Origin: Puffinus mauretanicus
Taxonomy: Eukaryota; Chordata; Aves; Procellariiformes; Procellariidae
Assembly: GCA_023333565.1 (NCBI GenBank)
Contig: JAJKFH010003575.1
Coordinates: forward strand, 1,053,001 to 1,117,000
Reading direction: 5' to 3'
DNA length: 64,000 bases
Made by a program: the position numbers and the translations under genes. The notes beneath the pieces were generated by a model. The model was not told the DNA's origin, ran no database searches, and saw only the letters and a list, made by a program, of their open reading frames with translations. Shown here in pieces: positions 15,857 to 27,395 of the stretch. The number at the start of each line of letters is the position of its first letter. Within the stretch, counting starts at the first letter, position 1.

Positions 15857-18800
15857 CTTAAGGCAAAGAAAAAATGTTAGTTTGAGAATCAAAAATTTTT
15901 CTATCTTGACTAAAAGCATGCACTTTTGGTAGGAGAAAAAATGATCTTGCATTTAATGTATTTTAAGTCTGTTTTCATACAGTTTTATGTATGGTAGGTA
16001 GAAGCAATTTAAGGCGGCAATAACACCAAGTTCAAGTCTGTCCTACAACAGCACTTACCTATAAATATGTTAATGACCTATCACTTTATCTGTGTTCTAG
16101 ACATGGAGTGTGTTTTCTTGAACTTTATAATCCAATAATGAACAAATTGTATGCACAGAAATACTGAGGGATGCAATTTACAGTACTGCCAGTCTTCAGC
16201 TTCATATCTGAGAGCCTATTCAGTAATGTGCCAGAGATGTACAAGACCGTGAGATAAAGCTCTATTCTTTATCCATGCTGCAATACGTTTAAAAGATCAA
16301 AGCAATCTCACTTTTGAACAATGTGAACAAGTTTCTGGAAGTTACAAAAAAATTTATGTCTTTAAGAGACCGAGACTTTAAGAGACATTCTGCACATGAG
16401 GCATCAAAACAGTAACAGGCCAACAGCAATTCTTCATGCTGCAAAGGTCAGACACCGAGCTTTTCTATATCAGGCATACTCACACAAATTCTTAGAAACG
16501 CCACAGACTCAGAACTGTTTCTCCACATGATAAAGCAAATTCTAATTAGGTCAAACCACCTGGCAGCATTGTCAGGAAGTTTATGAATTGTAGGAAAAGA
16601 GGCATTTGTTTTAGTGTATGAAGTAGCCCCAGCTGGCACACGTGATCAGCTAATTTTCCAACAGTGACACAGACGTACTCTGAGAACCACAGTCCCTGCC
16701 TACGTATTCTTTCCTGCCTCAACAGGCTGTTTCCATATAGAAGATGTTGAAACGCAGAGTTACATGTCAACATCTACTGACACAACTGTTAGCCACAGGC
16801 CATGCAGCAGACATTCCTTTCACCAAACATGAGGTTCCACCTAAATAATCGTGAGATCTATACACTACATTATGCATCATATCGCAATAGAGGCACCATA
16901 TCAGCAGCTGTCTCAGCTCCTCATTTCCATTCTCAAGATGTTGGATCCTACATGCTGAAATCCATACATATATCCCCTGAAAAAATACCAAAATAAAGAC
17001 ATCTTAATGCCTGAATGAACTAGGATGGTGGAAAACTGAAAATGCACAACTACCAGCATCACTATTTTTCATCATGAAGTTGATCTCGTTTCACAAAACA
17101 CTGCCTTCAGAAAGCGAAGTGCCAAATCTTTCAGAGAACAAGTGGAGTGGCCTAGAATAACTAGTTTCAGGAGGGAAAGAATTTGGAGCAGCAACATATT
17201 TTAGCCTTTTCTTTTTCCCCTGTACTACAGCGTGATGAAAGGAAATTCCCAAGAGTCAGACACCAAGTGGTCTATACAAACTGTTCTACCCTGAGGAAAC
17301 TTGCAGAACGTGCAATGGAAGGGTTTCAGACTTAGTTATTAAAGAAGTTTGCCCTTTGAAAGGGGAGTTTGTCTACTCTGCCACCACATTTATTAGATAC
17401 AGGCATGTGTATTTGTAAACACACAAAACGGCTTTGCTTGTGTGAAGTGGCCAGGATCTAGCTGCTAAAAAAAACCAAGCGTATGCAGGGAAAGACTCTA
17501 CCTGCATTGATGGAGACCACATACTGGAGAGAGAGAGATGCAGCTTTCCAAAGATAAGGGTCTTTCCTGCTTGACAGCTGAAAAAGTAGCTACAATTCAG
17601 TACCCCTGAAGAATATAACTTATTCTTCTGTTCCCCTGTACTCCTGACCACAGCCAAATGTTTTGAGTTATGGAGAGCTATATAGACTAGTTCTGGTTTC
17701 ATTTCTTTAAGGAGACAACAGAAAGCTAGTCATTAACTAAAAGCTATATTTGCTTCCCTAAATGCACTTTCTGAAAAGATATCACTGCAAAGAGCAAGTC
17801 ATCTCGGTTAGTAGCAGCAAGCATAAAATGGTTGAAAGAAAATCTGAAAGCCAGGAAGGCGTTGAGGAAACCAGAGGAGGAGAAACCTGGGAAACTTTAG
17901 GAAAGCCAGTATAGCACCCAGAACTGATTTTCTTGAACCTGGGTAAAAAGTGGTTTAACACACAAGTATGCAGTCTCAGACAAAACCAAGCAGATTCAGA
18001 AAACTGCTAAAGGATTGGGAATACTTTAAGTCGAGGTTGACAGGTTCAAAAAAAAAATCTCTGAAGCTCACATCTCTCTTATTCAAACATTGGTCCAGTT
18101 CAAGCAAATCCAAACAGAGTTTCACTGTATGATTACTAGAGAAGATGAAACTAAGAGAGGAACAAGTACTTCAGTGGTCCCATGCCAGAAAGGAAACGGG
18201 AAAATAAACTGGACACGGTTGTGACGAGAGAAGCAGAAACCTGCTGAAATCTTCTAACAAAATAATAACAAAAAAGCTTGAACAAAAACAGAAGTTGGAG
18301 GTAGAATTATGTGAAAGTCAAATGTGGTTATGGACAAAGTGGCTATATGGGCACCACACGTTTCTATCTACATTGAGAAGAAAAGTTGTAAACGCTAGAA
18401 GAGGAGTTACATGAGCACTGTCAGACACCTACAGTAAAGCAATAATACCCTTCAGGGCACGCACAAAGGCTTTTGAATCCTTATTTCCCAACTTTTTTCT
18501 TGCCATGACCTAAGTATCCATCCCAGCAAGAAAACTACAACTTGAATAAGAACATTACCCAAAGAAAACGTTCATTTTTTCATTGCATATCAGCAACAGC
18601 CAAGTTGCTGCTGGACAGAAGAGATGGAAGAGAGGTAAAATTCCTAATACCTATATATTGTCAAAGATACAGAATTTAAAGGCTTTTTGACATCAGTAGA
18701 AAAAAAAAAGTGAAGAGTCACAGTGATGATATTAACAACAATAAAGAAGCCCTCGATGTGGTTCTTTCATTCTGTCACAACAATAATTGCTATACTACAA

Positions 18801-21439
18801 TTGTCTGGTTTACCTAGAATTTCTCCACCAGTATTGCTGCTAGAGTTTTCTACTTTGGTCCTTTATATGACAGGAGCTTCCTACAGAGCAGGCATTTTGA
18901 GCACAAACCTGCATTTTGAAGGTTACCTTACATGCAAGTGGGCTTGAAGGTTCTAAAACAGCAGCTAAAGTGCATTACCTAGTGAAGCTGTAAGCTTCCA
19001 GTGCTTCGATTTTAAATTAAACAATTTAGCAATTAGAATATTCCTATTGGAGCATATTCCTCCTGCTGGTTTTGTTTACCAGGGAGATATGCATTTAATC
19101 AAACAATCCACAATTTTCACCAATAAAAACCGTAGTTGTGGCAGTCCCTAATGTTCCTGCCCTACTTCAGTTTATTCTGCTACCATAGCTTTTAGGCTCC
19201 CACCTCTCTTATAACAGGTAAGCTCACAGGACAGAAAATTGGGAATTTGCATTTAGTTCCAGATGGATCAAGCAATGCTCAGAAGTACATCTACAGTGTG
19301 TTTTGAAACTCTGAGAGTTCATGAAATATCGCCAGAATGGTTTAGTCAGCTTCCAACAATTTTCTTATTTTGGCTCATAAGTGGTCTTAATTAATGACAA
19401 AGACATTCAATACACTAATAAAATGCACTTTATTGTAATACTCTATAAATCTACTTTGGCAATTAATTCATTGTCCAAAGAATTACTAAAGTAACAAGGT
19501 TTTTTTTTGAGCAAGGGTGGGGGTGGAGGGGGAAGAGTACCATACCTTAACTTTGTCCATACTGAGATGTGCAAAAATAGAGGACGCTGCCAACTTTGAC
19601 TGAAGTGTCGTTGGGCACAAGGTTTTCATTAGACTTGCAAAAGGATATTTGCAAGCATCTATTTTCATAGCGAGGTTTCATATGTGTCAGTGCAAAAAAA
19701 CTAAAACTGCTATTCCATCCACGTATTATCTCAAAAATTGAGGCTTGTGACTAAGATGTCTTGAAGTATTATGAAGACGCCACCGCCACCACAAAGAAAA
19801 AAGCACCCCAAGAGATCAGAAAATACCCACACAACCAAGCATAAAAAGGGACGGTATTGCAGTTTCCACAGGATCAGAGCCACACACCTGACACCAAAAA
19901 TCCCCTCCTACAGAAGATTTCAGGTGGTGCTTCATAAATAATACTTAGTATAACCACCAGAGTGGGGCTGTACAATATTTAGAATGTCCAGCATTGACAT
20001 GAAAATTATAAAGCAAGACCAACTAGGAGTAGAAATACCAATTAGGTGTGCACGGCTTCTGAAGGTTACAGGAAGAGTTTGCTTGTGCCAACTAGTTTGG
20101 CTTGAACGGCAGACAAGTCACTTAAATACAGGAGGTATGCACTATACAAGAAGAGATTTAGGTCAAGGAACTGACAAAGAAAGCAATTGGAAGCTACAGA
20201 GCAGGGTGACAAAATAAATTTCTAGCTCTTGCAGCCAGAAGGAGTTGAATAAATTATAGGGAAGGATAAAGAAGGAGATTATCTGTGCTCCACATAGGCT
20301 ATGACTGTATTTGCAACTTAGCTACAGAGCATGTACAAGAACCAAAACCGAGATGTACTTTTAACCCTGATGAGCTAGGGAGCAAGTCCTGACAACAAAC
20401 AATCAGGAAAGAGGATAGCGTTACCATCACTGAATTCAGGCCCAGATTATTAATACTGAAATCATGAAAAACTAGAATTGCACCCTGCTTCAGGAAAACT
20501 GAGTTAACAGCACCAGGAAGCAGTCTGAGCTGTGTACCAAACCATCTACAATTTGAAGGATAACCATCAAAATACCAAACACAGTTTGCAGGCTTGCATA
20601 CAGCCAGAGAGTTTTGCATTCATGGCCACCTTGCCCCTTGCTCCGCTCTCCCCACATACGAACGGTTACCCGTGTTGTTGACTATAACGCCATTGCCTCC
20701 ATTCAAATCCCCACAAGACTGGACTTGCTGGTTGTGGCTAATGCAGAAACTGTAGCTGTGTGTCAAGAGTCATTTTTCTCCAGCCTGGGACTCCTTATAC
20801 AACCCATCTATACCACAGTCCTCCCACCAGTAGCTTGGGATTAAAAAAAACTGTCAACTGTGCTATTTACAATAGGTAAGTTTAAACTTCATCATCAATG
20901 TAGTAATCAGCAATGCTATATAGTTAATTTTGGTCACAATATTGGCTGGACAAGCACAAATACTACAGTGGAGCCTTTGGGAAGGGAAAAAAAAAAACAT
21001 GGGTGAAACAGTTGCAACACAGAGCAAATAAAAGGCTTCCCATTTAAAAGCTACAAACTCTGGTTTTAAGAGTGAGAACCAAAACTTAATGTGCTTTTAT
21101 ATTTGCCATAAAAATGAGTCTTAACAGCCACACCATTTTGAAAACGTTCTACGTTTGAATGAAGTGTCTGCCTCAAAGAATAAAGTCAAGGCTTATTTTC
21201 AGTAACCAGGCTTTGTTTGGACTTGAAATGCTATGCTTTGAGTCTTCCCAGAACAGTTCAGATGTCCATGCAACAGTGGCAAGATAACAGTTCTTAGCTG
21301 TCACGTCAAAAAAGTATTTCTTCTCAAAACGAAGCATTTTATCGTTCTGAGCATCCAAGTGTGAAAATTTAAGTTTAGAAGTTGAGTTTCAGCTTGTCAC
21401 CAGCACTAACAAGCCAAAACAAATACAAGATACCCTTAC
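15857..21439 (-). other. UVRAG intron 5
   Basis: 5.6 kb of unique AT-rich sequence. No exon, repeat family or RNA gene recognised. Confidence 0.8.
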
Positions 21440-21514
21440 CTTCTGTTCAAATGAAGCTCCGTAATAACCATCATTGAGACCAAAAATAATCTCATTTGGG
21501 TTTCTTGCATGTAT
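21440..21514 (-). CDS. UVRAG: UVRAG coding exon 5 (end of C2 domain)
   Basis: Twenty-five codons, phase 0 at both ends: starts [20 protein letters not shown] and ends FEQK. The acceptor is tctcttacag and the donor is GTAAGG. It continues exon 4 directly ([16 protein letters not shown]), as in mammalian UVRAG, and closes the C2 region. Downstream (to the left) comes a 5.6-kb intron before exon 6. Confidence 0.95.
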
Positions 21515-21919
21515 CTGTAAGAAGAGAAGAAAACAAATCATTTTATGGTCAGCTTACTATGACTTTACACTGCAAATGAGCATAAATTGCTCTGTTTGAT
21601 GGTCAAACGCAGTTTTTCAGCACCTGTAATTCTAGAAGCACATGAAACTTCAGAAAAAACTGAATTTAACCATAGAAAATGCATTCGCTTCACAGCTTTA
21701 ATAACAGTCACTGAGTATGTTCAGCCATTCTATCTTGAAATCAGAAACACTGGCCAGAGCATCTTTCCTATTGTTGCATTTCCAGCCGACAAAAATAACT
21801 AAGAGACCCGGAAACTAATCAAAGAGATAAGTCTCAAGAGTAATTAGCTTTCACATGATATTACCTAAAATAATACTCAAAATTAGGCTTTTGTGGTCAT
21901 CGTAGTCACAAAATTAGTG

Positions 21920-21963
21920 TTCAGTATTATAGCTAATAATATAATAATTCAGTATTATAGCTA
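21920..21963. repeat. 15-bp direct repeat pair
   Basis: TTCAGTATTATAGCT occurs at 21920-21934 and again at 21949-21963, 29 bp apart, followed in both copies by similar A/T-rich bases. It looks like a recent short tandem duplication. Confidence 0.85.
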
Positions 21964-22078
21964 TTAATGTAAAGAACATTACTTCAAATAAAACCATGCA
22001 CTAGAGGATATTACGTAGGGAGCCATTTCTTCTGTCCAGTAAAAACAAATGGAAAGATAGCTACAATATGAAGGGTAC

Positions 22079-22550
22079 TGGGTTTGGCTGCGATGGAGTT
22101 AATTTTCCTCATAGCAATCCATATGGTGCTGTGGTTTAGATCCACGACTAAAACAGTGTTAGTAACACACCAGCGTTTTAGCTATTGCTGAACAGTGCTT
22201 GCAGAGCATCAAGGCCCCCTCTGTTTCTCACTCTGCCCCCACAGCGAGTAGGCTGGGGGTGTGCAAAAGCTTGGGAGGGGACACAGCTGGGACAGCTGAC
22301 CTGAATTGACCGAAGGGATATTCCATACCATATAACATCATGCTTAGCAGTAAACATGGCATCAGTCTGTTGGTGGGAGGTGGTGAGTGAAAGCCTTTGT
22401 GTTGTTCTCCCCCCAGCTTTTTTTTTTTTTTTTTTTTTTTTGCTTTCAGTTATTAAACTGTCTTTATCTCAACCCACGAGTTTTTCCTCACTTTTGCTCC
22501 TCTGACTCTCTCCCAGCCCACCAGTGCAGGGGGTGCTGGCCGGGATCAAT
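22079..22550 (+). mobile_element. Degenerate LTR fragment (avian endogenous retrovirus)
   Basis: The sequence starts TGGGTTTGGCTG and continues through GGATATTCCATACCATATAA and the block TATTAAACTGTCTTTATCTC followed by AACCCACGAG. I recall this layout from a very abundant neoavian LTR. The 3' end after CTCCCAGCCCACC does not continue as expected, so it looks truncated. No paired LTR or internal retroviral genes are nearby. It is antisense to UVRAG. A T24 run at 22418-22441 interrupts the pyrimidine-rich section. Family naming is from memory and uncertain. Confidence 0.7.
22418..22441 (+). repeat. T24 homopolymer
   Basis: An uninterrupted run of 24 T within the LTR fragment, probably an expansion of its pyrimidine-rich segment. 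Confidence 0.9.
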
Positions 22551-23282
22551 GCACCATGTGAAGCTAGAGCAGTCATTCCCTATAAAGCTTTCTTCCCAGG
22601 CTTTGAAACACCCCAATTTAAAAAAAAAAAAAAATTTAGTTTTAAAGTGAGAAATAAACTATGATCTATTCTAATTAGATCTCAATTAACCAATCAAAAA
22701 GTGCCCATTGGAATTAGGACAATCTATTTGACTCAGAAGGCACTGTATTCTTCGGTTTTTTATTATTTATGTGATATGGGTTTCTTTTTGAGCCACTTTT
22801 ACTATAAGCTCCACAATACAGAAAACACCTCATTTTTCACCTCCTTCAAAAGGCGACTAGTAAGAGACAAATACCAGAATTAAAACAGATCTTATACAGT
22901 AAGCTCCTTGGACTGAAGATCTTTGATGGGATGTCATTACCGTGAGAATGGATTAAAACTGTAAGATACACAAACATTATGATCTATATTCATTTAACTA
23001 TATGTACAATTATCCTGCTATTTCCTTGAATCAAGGCACTGCAATTTAAAGCACCAAGTGCTTGCAGTATCATTTAGGAGGCTCAGTGAACAATGGTGGC
23101 TTAAAATATTCAGCTAGTCAAGATTTAAAGCTCTGAGGCAAGCTAACATGAATCTCTGCAATCAAACTTCAAAATACGCCCTTCAAATGCATTCATTTCC
23201 TTTCTTAGCATTCTATATATTTGTTCATCTGGATGTTTTGTTTCCGTAAGTAAAAAGTTGAGAAAAACTGTTTTCACATTAC

Positions 23283-23444
23283 CTGCTGGCCCAAGTACTT
23301 TAACCCATCTAGATTGACCTTCCATTCGATCAAAAGCTGAAAGTGCTCCTTCTTGCCACCCCAGATCCTCACAACAAAACAAGAGACAGAGGTATCAAGA
23401 CGATCAGGCATTATTCCAAAGTCCAGGCTCCTCCATGTCGGATT
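23283..23444 (-). CDS. UVRAG: UVRAG coding exon 4 (C2 domain core)
   Basis: Exactly 54 codons, phase 0 at both ends. It begins [20 protein letters not shown] and ends [10 protein letters not shown]. The acceptor is ...gtacag and the donor is GTAATG. This is the best-conserved C2-domain block of UVRAG, including the [10 protein letters not shown] strand and the LLIEWKV strand. The main differences from the mammalian peptide I recall are around KKEHFQ. It is a symmetric exon, so skipping would preserve frame but remove half the C2 fold. Confidence 0.97.
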
Positions 23445-25796
23445 CTGTACATATTCAAAGAGGGACAAAAACAACTCAAACAAGCCGAAAGTAGTCCTAA
23501 AATTGACAACTCAGAAAGTGGCAAAGTCCATGTCAAAGATTAAAAAACACTTAAGAATAACGAACACCAGCCATTTCAAGGTTTACTCAGAGTTGAAGCC
23601 AACAGGCTCTGCTGCTTCCTTATTCTGTTTTCTAGAGAGAATTCCTGGGTTAAAAGCTACATGCTGTAAAGGACTTCAGAAACTCAGAGTGGGCTCTGCT
23701 TCCTTCCATTACAAGATGTTGAAGAATTTACTTCAGAATTTAGTAATTCAGTTTAGCCAGATCAGGAACTTTAAAAGTGGAAGTAACATTCCTTTCCAAG
23801 TTACAATTCAGCTTCTAAAAATTAGGATATAGCTTACATTGCAAGAGTTAATTATTGGGGAATAGATCAGTGTTTTAAATTTAAGTTTGCATAATTTATT
23901 GACAGGTTTGTTCACATTCTTCTCCTCCTTGACTGATGCTGATGGCAATCCTCAAATGTTGTCACCAAGAGCTCCTCTTCACTCCAAGAGATCAGACTTG
24001 CATCTCAAGCTTTACAGAAGCAGCACACATTAGCTAAACTGCAAACATCTATTCCACTGGAACTCAGATTTGCAAGCATGAGGCATTCCAAGAACTTGCA
24101 CTCACCTCTGATAACATTTAAGTTAAAGATTTACGGAAACTGTTGTAATTGGCCCAAGTTGCAACCAAACCAAGTTAATCCAACGCTACCAGTGCCAAGA
24201 GCCAGATACCAACTTCAGGACTTCCACAGGCCATAAATCACAGGGTGTCCAAATGCAGAAATGGGAAAGTGCTTTTTATATGTATCTCCCTCCTCTGCTG
24301 CACGCAGAAATGGTAGCTCCTCCAAAACAAAAGGTAGGAACCCACCATCCCATGAAAGAACAAGCCTTTCTTTCTCGTGCTTAAGCAGCTTGGAACAGGC
24401 CAAGCATCTCTGAACTGGTATTAGGCAATTTAGAATAAGATGCCTCTGAAAAGAAGGGAGGGGCAAAGTCACCCAGTAAGTATTACAGAAGGAATGCATT
24501 AATCAAGTTTTCCTAAGGAGAAGGGATATTTGGTAGCTATTCAGACACAAGAATAACAGGCCATTAAAATACCCATAGAGGACGTACAGAATTTGCTCAA
24601 GACATCTTTTATTTAGATTCTTGTCATTCCATCCCATATTTCCTTTAGTTAGATTCCCTTTTTGTTATTCCTTTTCCTAATTTAGAATAGGCAGAACTCA
24701 AAATGCTAAAGTCTCGAGGAACTTGTCTCTTGAACAAGTTAACAGCCTTGTGGATGTAGACAGCTTTTCTGCCGTTCAGGAGGTTTTCAAAGCATTTACA
24801 GCCCAGTGTGCTATAAATGGTGCAGTTCTACCTTTTAATGCAGACATTAGAAAGTCTGTTTAGCAGGTTTTCAAACTCCCTTACCCAACACTTGCAACAT
24901 CCTACTCCCACAAAAGAGATCTACCCCTTCCCAGTTGTAATAATCTGTTCAGTTCTGGTCCCTTCACTGATCTGAACTGGAAAATTTAGAAACTCTAAGA
25001 CGTTTTCAAACTTCAGTTTCTTAAAGGTATTAGCTCTTCAAAGAATATACGTTTATATATGCAGGTACATGATCCTTACTGTTCACCTATACAACAAGAT
25101 GATGTTCAAAGAAATCAGTGGTATATTCTGCAACACTGTTTGACTCTCCCTTTATTCGGGGTGTTGCAAGCAGGGCCTCTGCTTCTATACCAAGTTGCTA
25201 AAATGCACAGCATGAGCTTCTGATGGATCTGTACACCCAGTAAAGTAATATACAAGTGCTCCTTGAATAAGCAATTCACAAACATTTAAATAAAAGCAGC
25301 TATTTCTGTCGCTAACACCAGCAAGAACAGCAAAAAAAGAAAAAAAAAAAGAACTGTAAACAAACCTGGGTTATGATGCATACAATTCTCAGAATCTGAA
25401 AGAAGTTAAACCAGTAAAAATCCAGCTAACATTACTTTGCCTATTTGGTGTTCTCAATATTTAAAATGGATATATATATTGTAAAGCTTAACCTGAGCAC
25501 TGAATAGTTTTCACATGAAAATGCCCTACCCTTAATTTAGTCCTATCTGCAGGGGTACCAACAGATTATAGCTGCACAGCTATAAATGAATAAACTTGCA
25601 TTTCTACTATTCAATAACTCACTATTCCAACCCTTGTGAAAAGAACCTGAAAAGGAGGAGAAGAATGTGATACTCCTAACAGAACTGAACAGTGGAAATA
25701 CACATTTAACAGTTATGGTATTCAGCAGAGAAATCACTATACTGCAGTAACAATACAATTTTAAAAAGAAAGTTTTTCCGTATTAAAATAACTTAC
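23445..25796 (-). other. UVRAG intron 3
   Basis: 2.35 kb, unique AT-rich sequence. I see no recognisable element. Confidence 0.8.
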
Positions 25797-25831
25797 CAGA
25801 GAATTCTTGATCACCTCACTCTTATAAAATT
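25797..25831 (-). CDS. UVRAG: UVRAG coding exon 3 (35-nt micro-exon)
   Basis: A very small exon, too short to stand out as an open frame, found by walking the known peptide. After the acceptor tttctttag it reads (G)AA TTT TAT AAG AGT and so on, giving EFYKSEVIKNSL, followed by a GTAAGT donor. It carries two bases to complete the Glu codon begun in exon 2 and ends in phase 0, joining to [10 protein letters not shown] in exon 4. It is part of the C2 domain. Its 35-nt length is not a multiple of three, so skipping it would shift the frame. Confidence 0.93.
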
Positions 25832-27277
25832 CTAAAGAAAAACGAGTAAAAAAACACCTTTAGATTAGCTTAAACACCGATACAAATCTTAGCATTTGAA
25901 ACACAAAAAGCTAAAATAAGTAACACTCATGAAAGACAAATGCTAGTGGGTCTAGTTTATCAGTAACAGATTCATGAGAAAGACTTTAAAATGCAGTCAT
26001 GCTTTTGACTAGAAGTACTCATTCACACTTAATTATTAGAAGTCATTACTTAAATTTAGCATTTCATCTCTATACCCAAGATAATCCTTCAGATTTACTG
26101 AGGCTTTGGTTTCTGGGGAAAGAACGTGCCCCAGTACTTTACAATATTTGGATGACATTTGCAAAGTGACTAGTTTGTCATACGACATCTTCCTGGAGGA
26201 GTGCAGCACGGATAAACTAATTGCACTGCTTTCCTGAAGAGCAAGGGTGACCTGTTCCAGATGCTTAGAAAGTGAACAGCCCAATTATCTCATGGAGGTG
26301 CCAAGAACCCTGTATTTAAATGGAAAGAAGCAACTGCTGACACATGGACCTTGCCTTTCCCAGCCGAAATAAGAGCTTAAAGTCTTTAGGTAGACAGCTC
26401 TGGAGGCTGGAATACAGATTTTGTACAACATCCCTCAGTCCATTGGAGACCAAGGATAAAGCTTTGATGGAGTGCAGAACAGTCCCACACACCAAACACT
26501 GTAGAAACAGTGATCAGTCACAGGTTCAACCAACCACCACAAGAAAGTCCAGGTAGCAAGCTCAAGTTATGTATTCTCATCCTTCTAAAACAGTGACCTT
26601 GGGAAAAAAAAAAGCAAGGTTCAACCACACTAGCCGAAAATCAAAATTAAGAGAAAAACAATATTTGCCTGCAAAGCTCCAACTGTCGATCATATCAAAA
26701 AAAGCATAAAAACGTATTTTTAATAACATCTCTCCACAATGAAGAACTATACATTGTAGTGGAAAGCAAAGCATTAAAGAGAAATGAGATCTAACACTCA
26801 AACACAGTTATCAAAAGCAGAACAGATGCCTGGATGCTTCTTGTCATTGGCTGACAATTCTATTTTTGGAAAACTTTGATAATAGTAAGTGCTGGTTTAC
26901 GCTCCGAAAAATAACTGGTACACGCAGAGTGGAACACTCCCCCACACACAAAGCACCTAAGGCTCCAAAAGCTTTAACTTTTCTGTGCTCTTGGAAGTTC
27001 CTAAGTTTCCTAAATTATCGGTGAGGGGAGGGGAGAGCAGCAACAAGAAGAGGCTGATTTAAGAGACACTACCAAGTCTGTCATCTGTTTTGCTTCCTTG
27101 CCTGCTAACACTGAAAGCTTTTATGAAGTTCAGGAAACTAAAGAGCTCTTTTCCACTGTTAGTATACACGATGCAAATAATGGCAGCAGGCTGTCAAGCC
27201 AATAAAAGGACAGAGAATTTGTAATGTAAGAATTCAAAGATTAACTAGCAATAAAGTTGATAGCAAGCCTGGTTTAC
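25832..27277 (-). other. UVRAG intron 2
   Basis: 1.45 kb, unique AT-rich sequence. I see no recognisable element. Confidence 0.8.
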
Positions 27278-27395
27278 CTTTATATATCTTGGCGTTATCA
27301 CACAAGTGAAGAGTGAAGTACGTATCCAAGAGGCGATAACCATTCTTATTGATAATGTTACGTGCAGCGATGTTCCGAAGATGACGAAGCCGGCG
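27278..27395 (-). CDS. UVRAG: UVRAG coding exon 2 (start of C2 domain)
   Basis: The exon encodes 39 codons plus one base, beginning [14 protein letters not shown] and ending LCDNAKIYK. It is preceded by a pyrimidine-rich acceptor (cttatttttag) and followed by a GTAAAC donor. The phase-0 start joins exon 1 to give [17 protein letters not shown], which matches the mammalian protein across the junction. The phase-1 end (a lone G) is completed by AA in exon 3 to give Glu. The sequence enters the C2 domain, which in this family mediates membrane/phosphoinositide contact. It lies 16.5 kb downstream of exon 1, the longest intron seen here. Identity with mammalian UVRAG is very high, so assignment is secure. 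Confidence 0.95.

Larger units (their letters stand above)
21515..23282 (-). other. UVRAG intron 4
   Basis: 1.8-kb intron holding a local direct duplication (21920-21963) and a degenerate LTR fragment (22079-22550). The remainder is unique. Confidence 0.85.
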
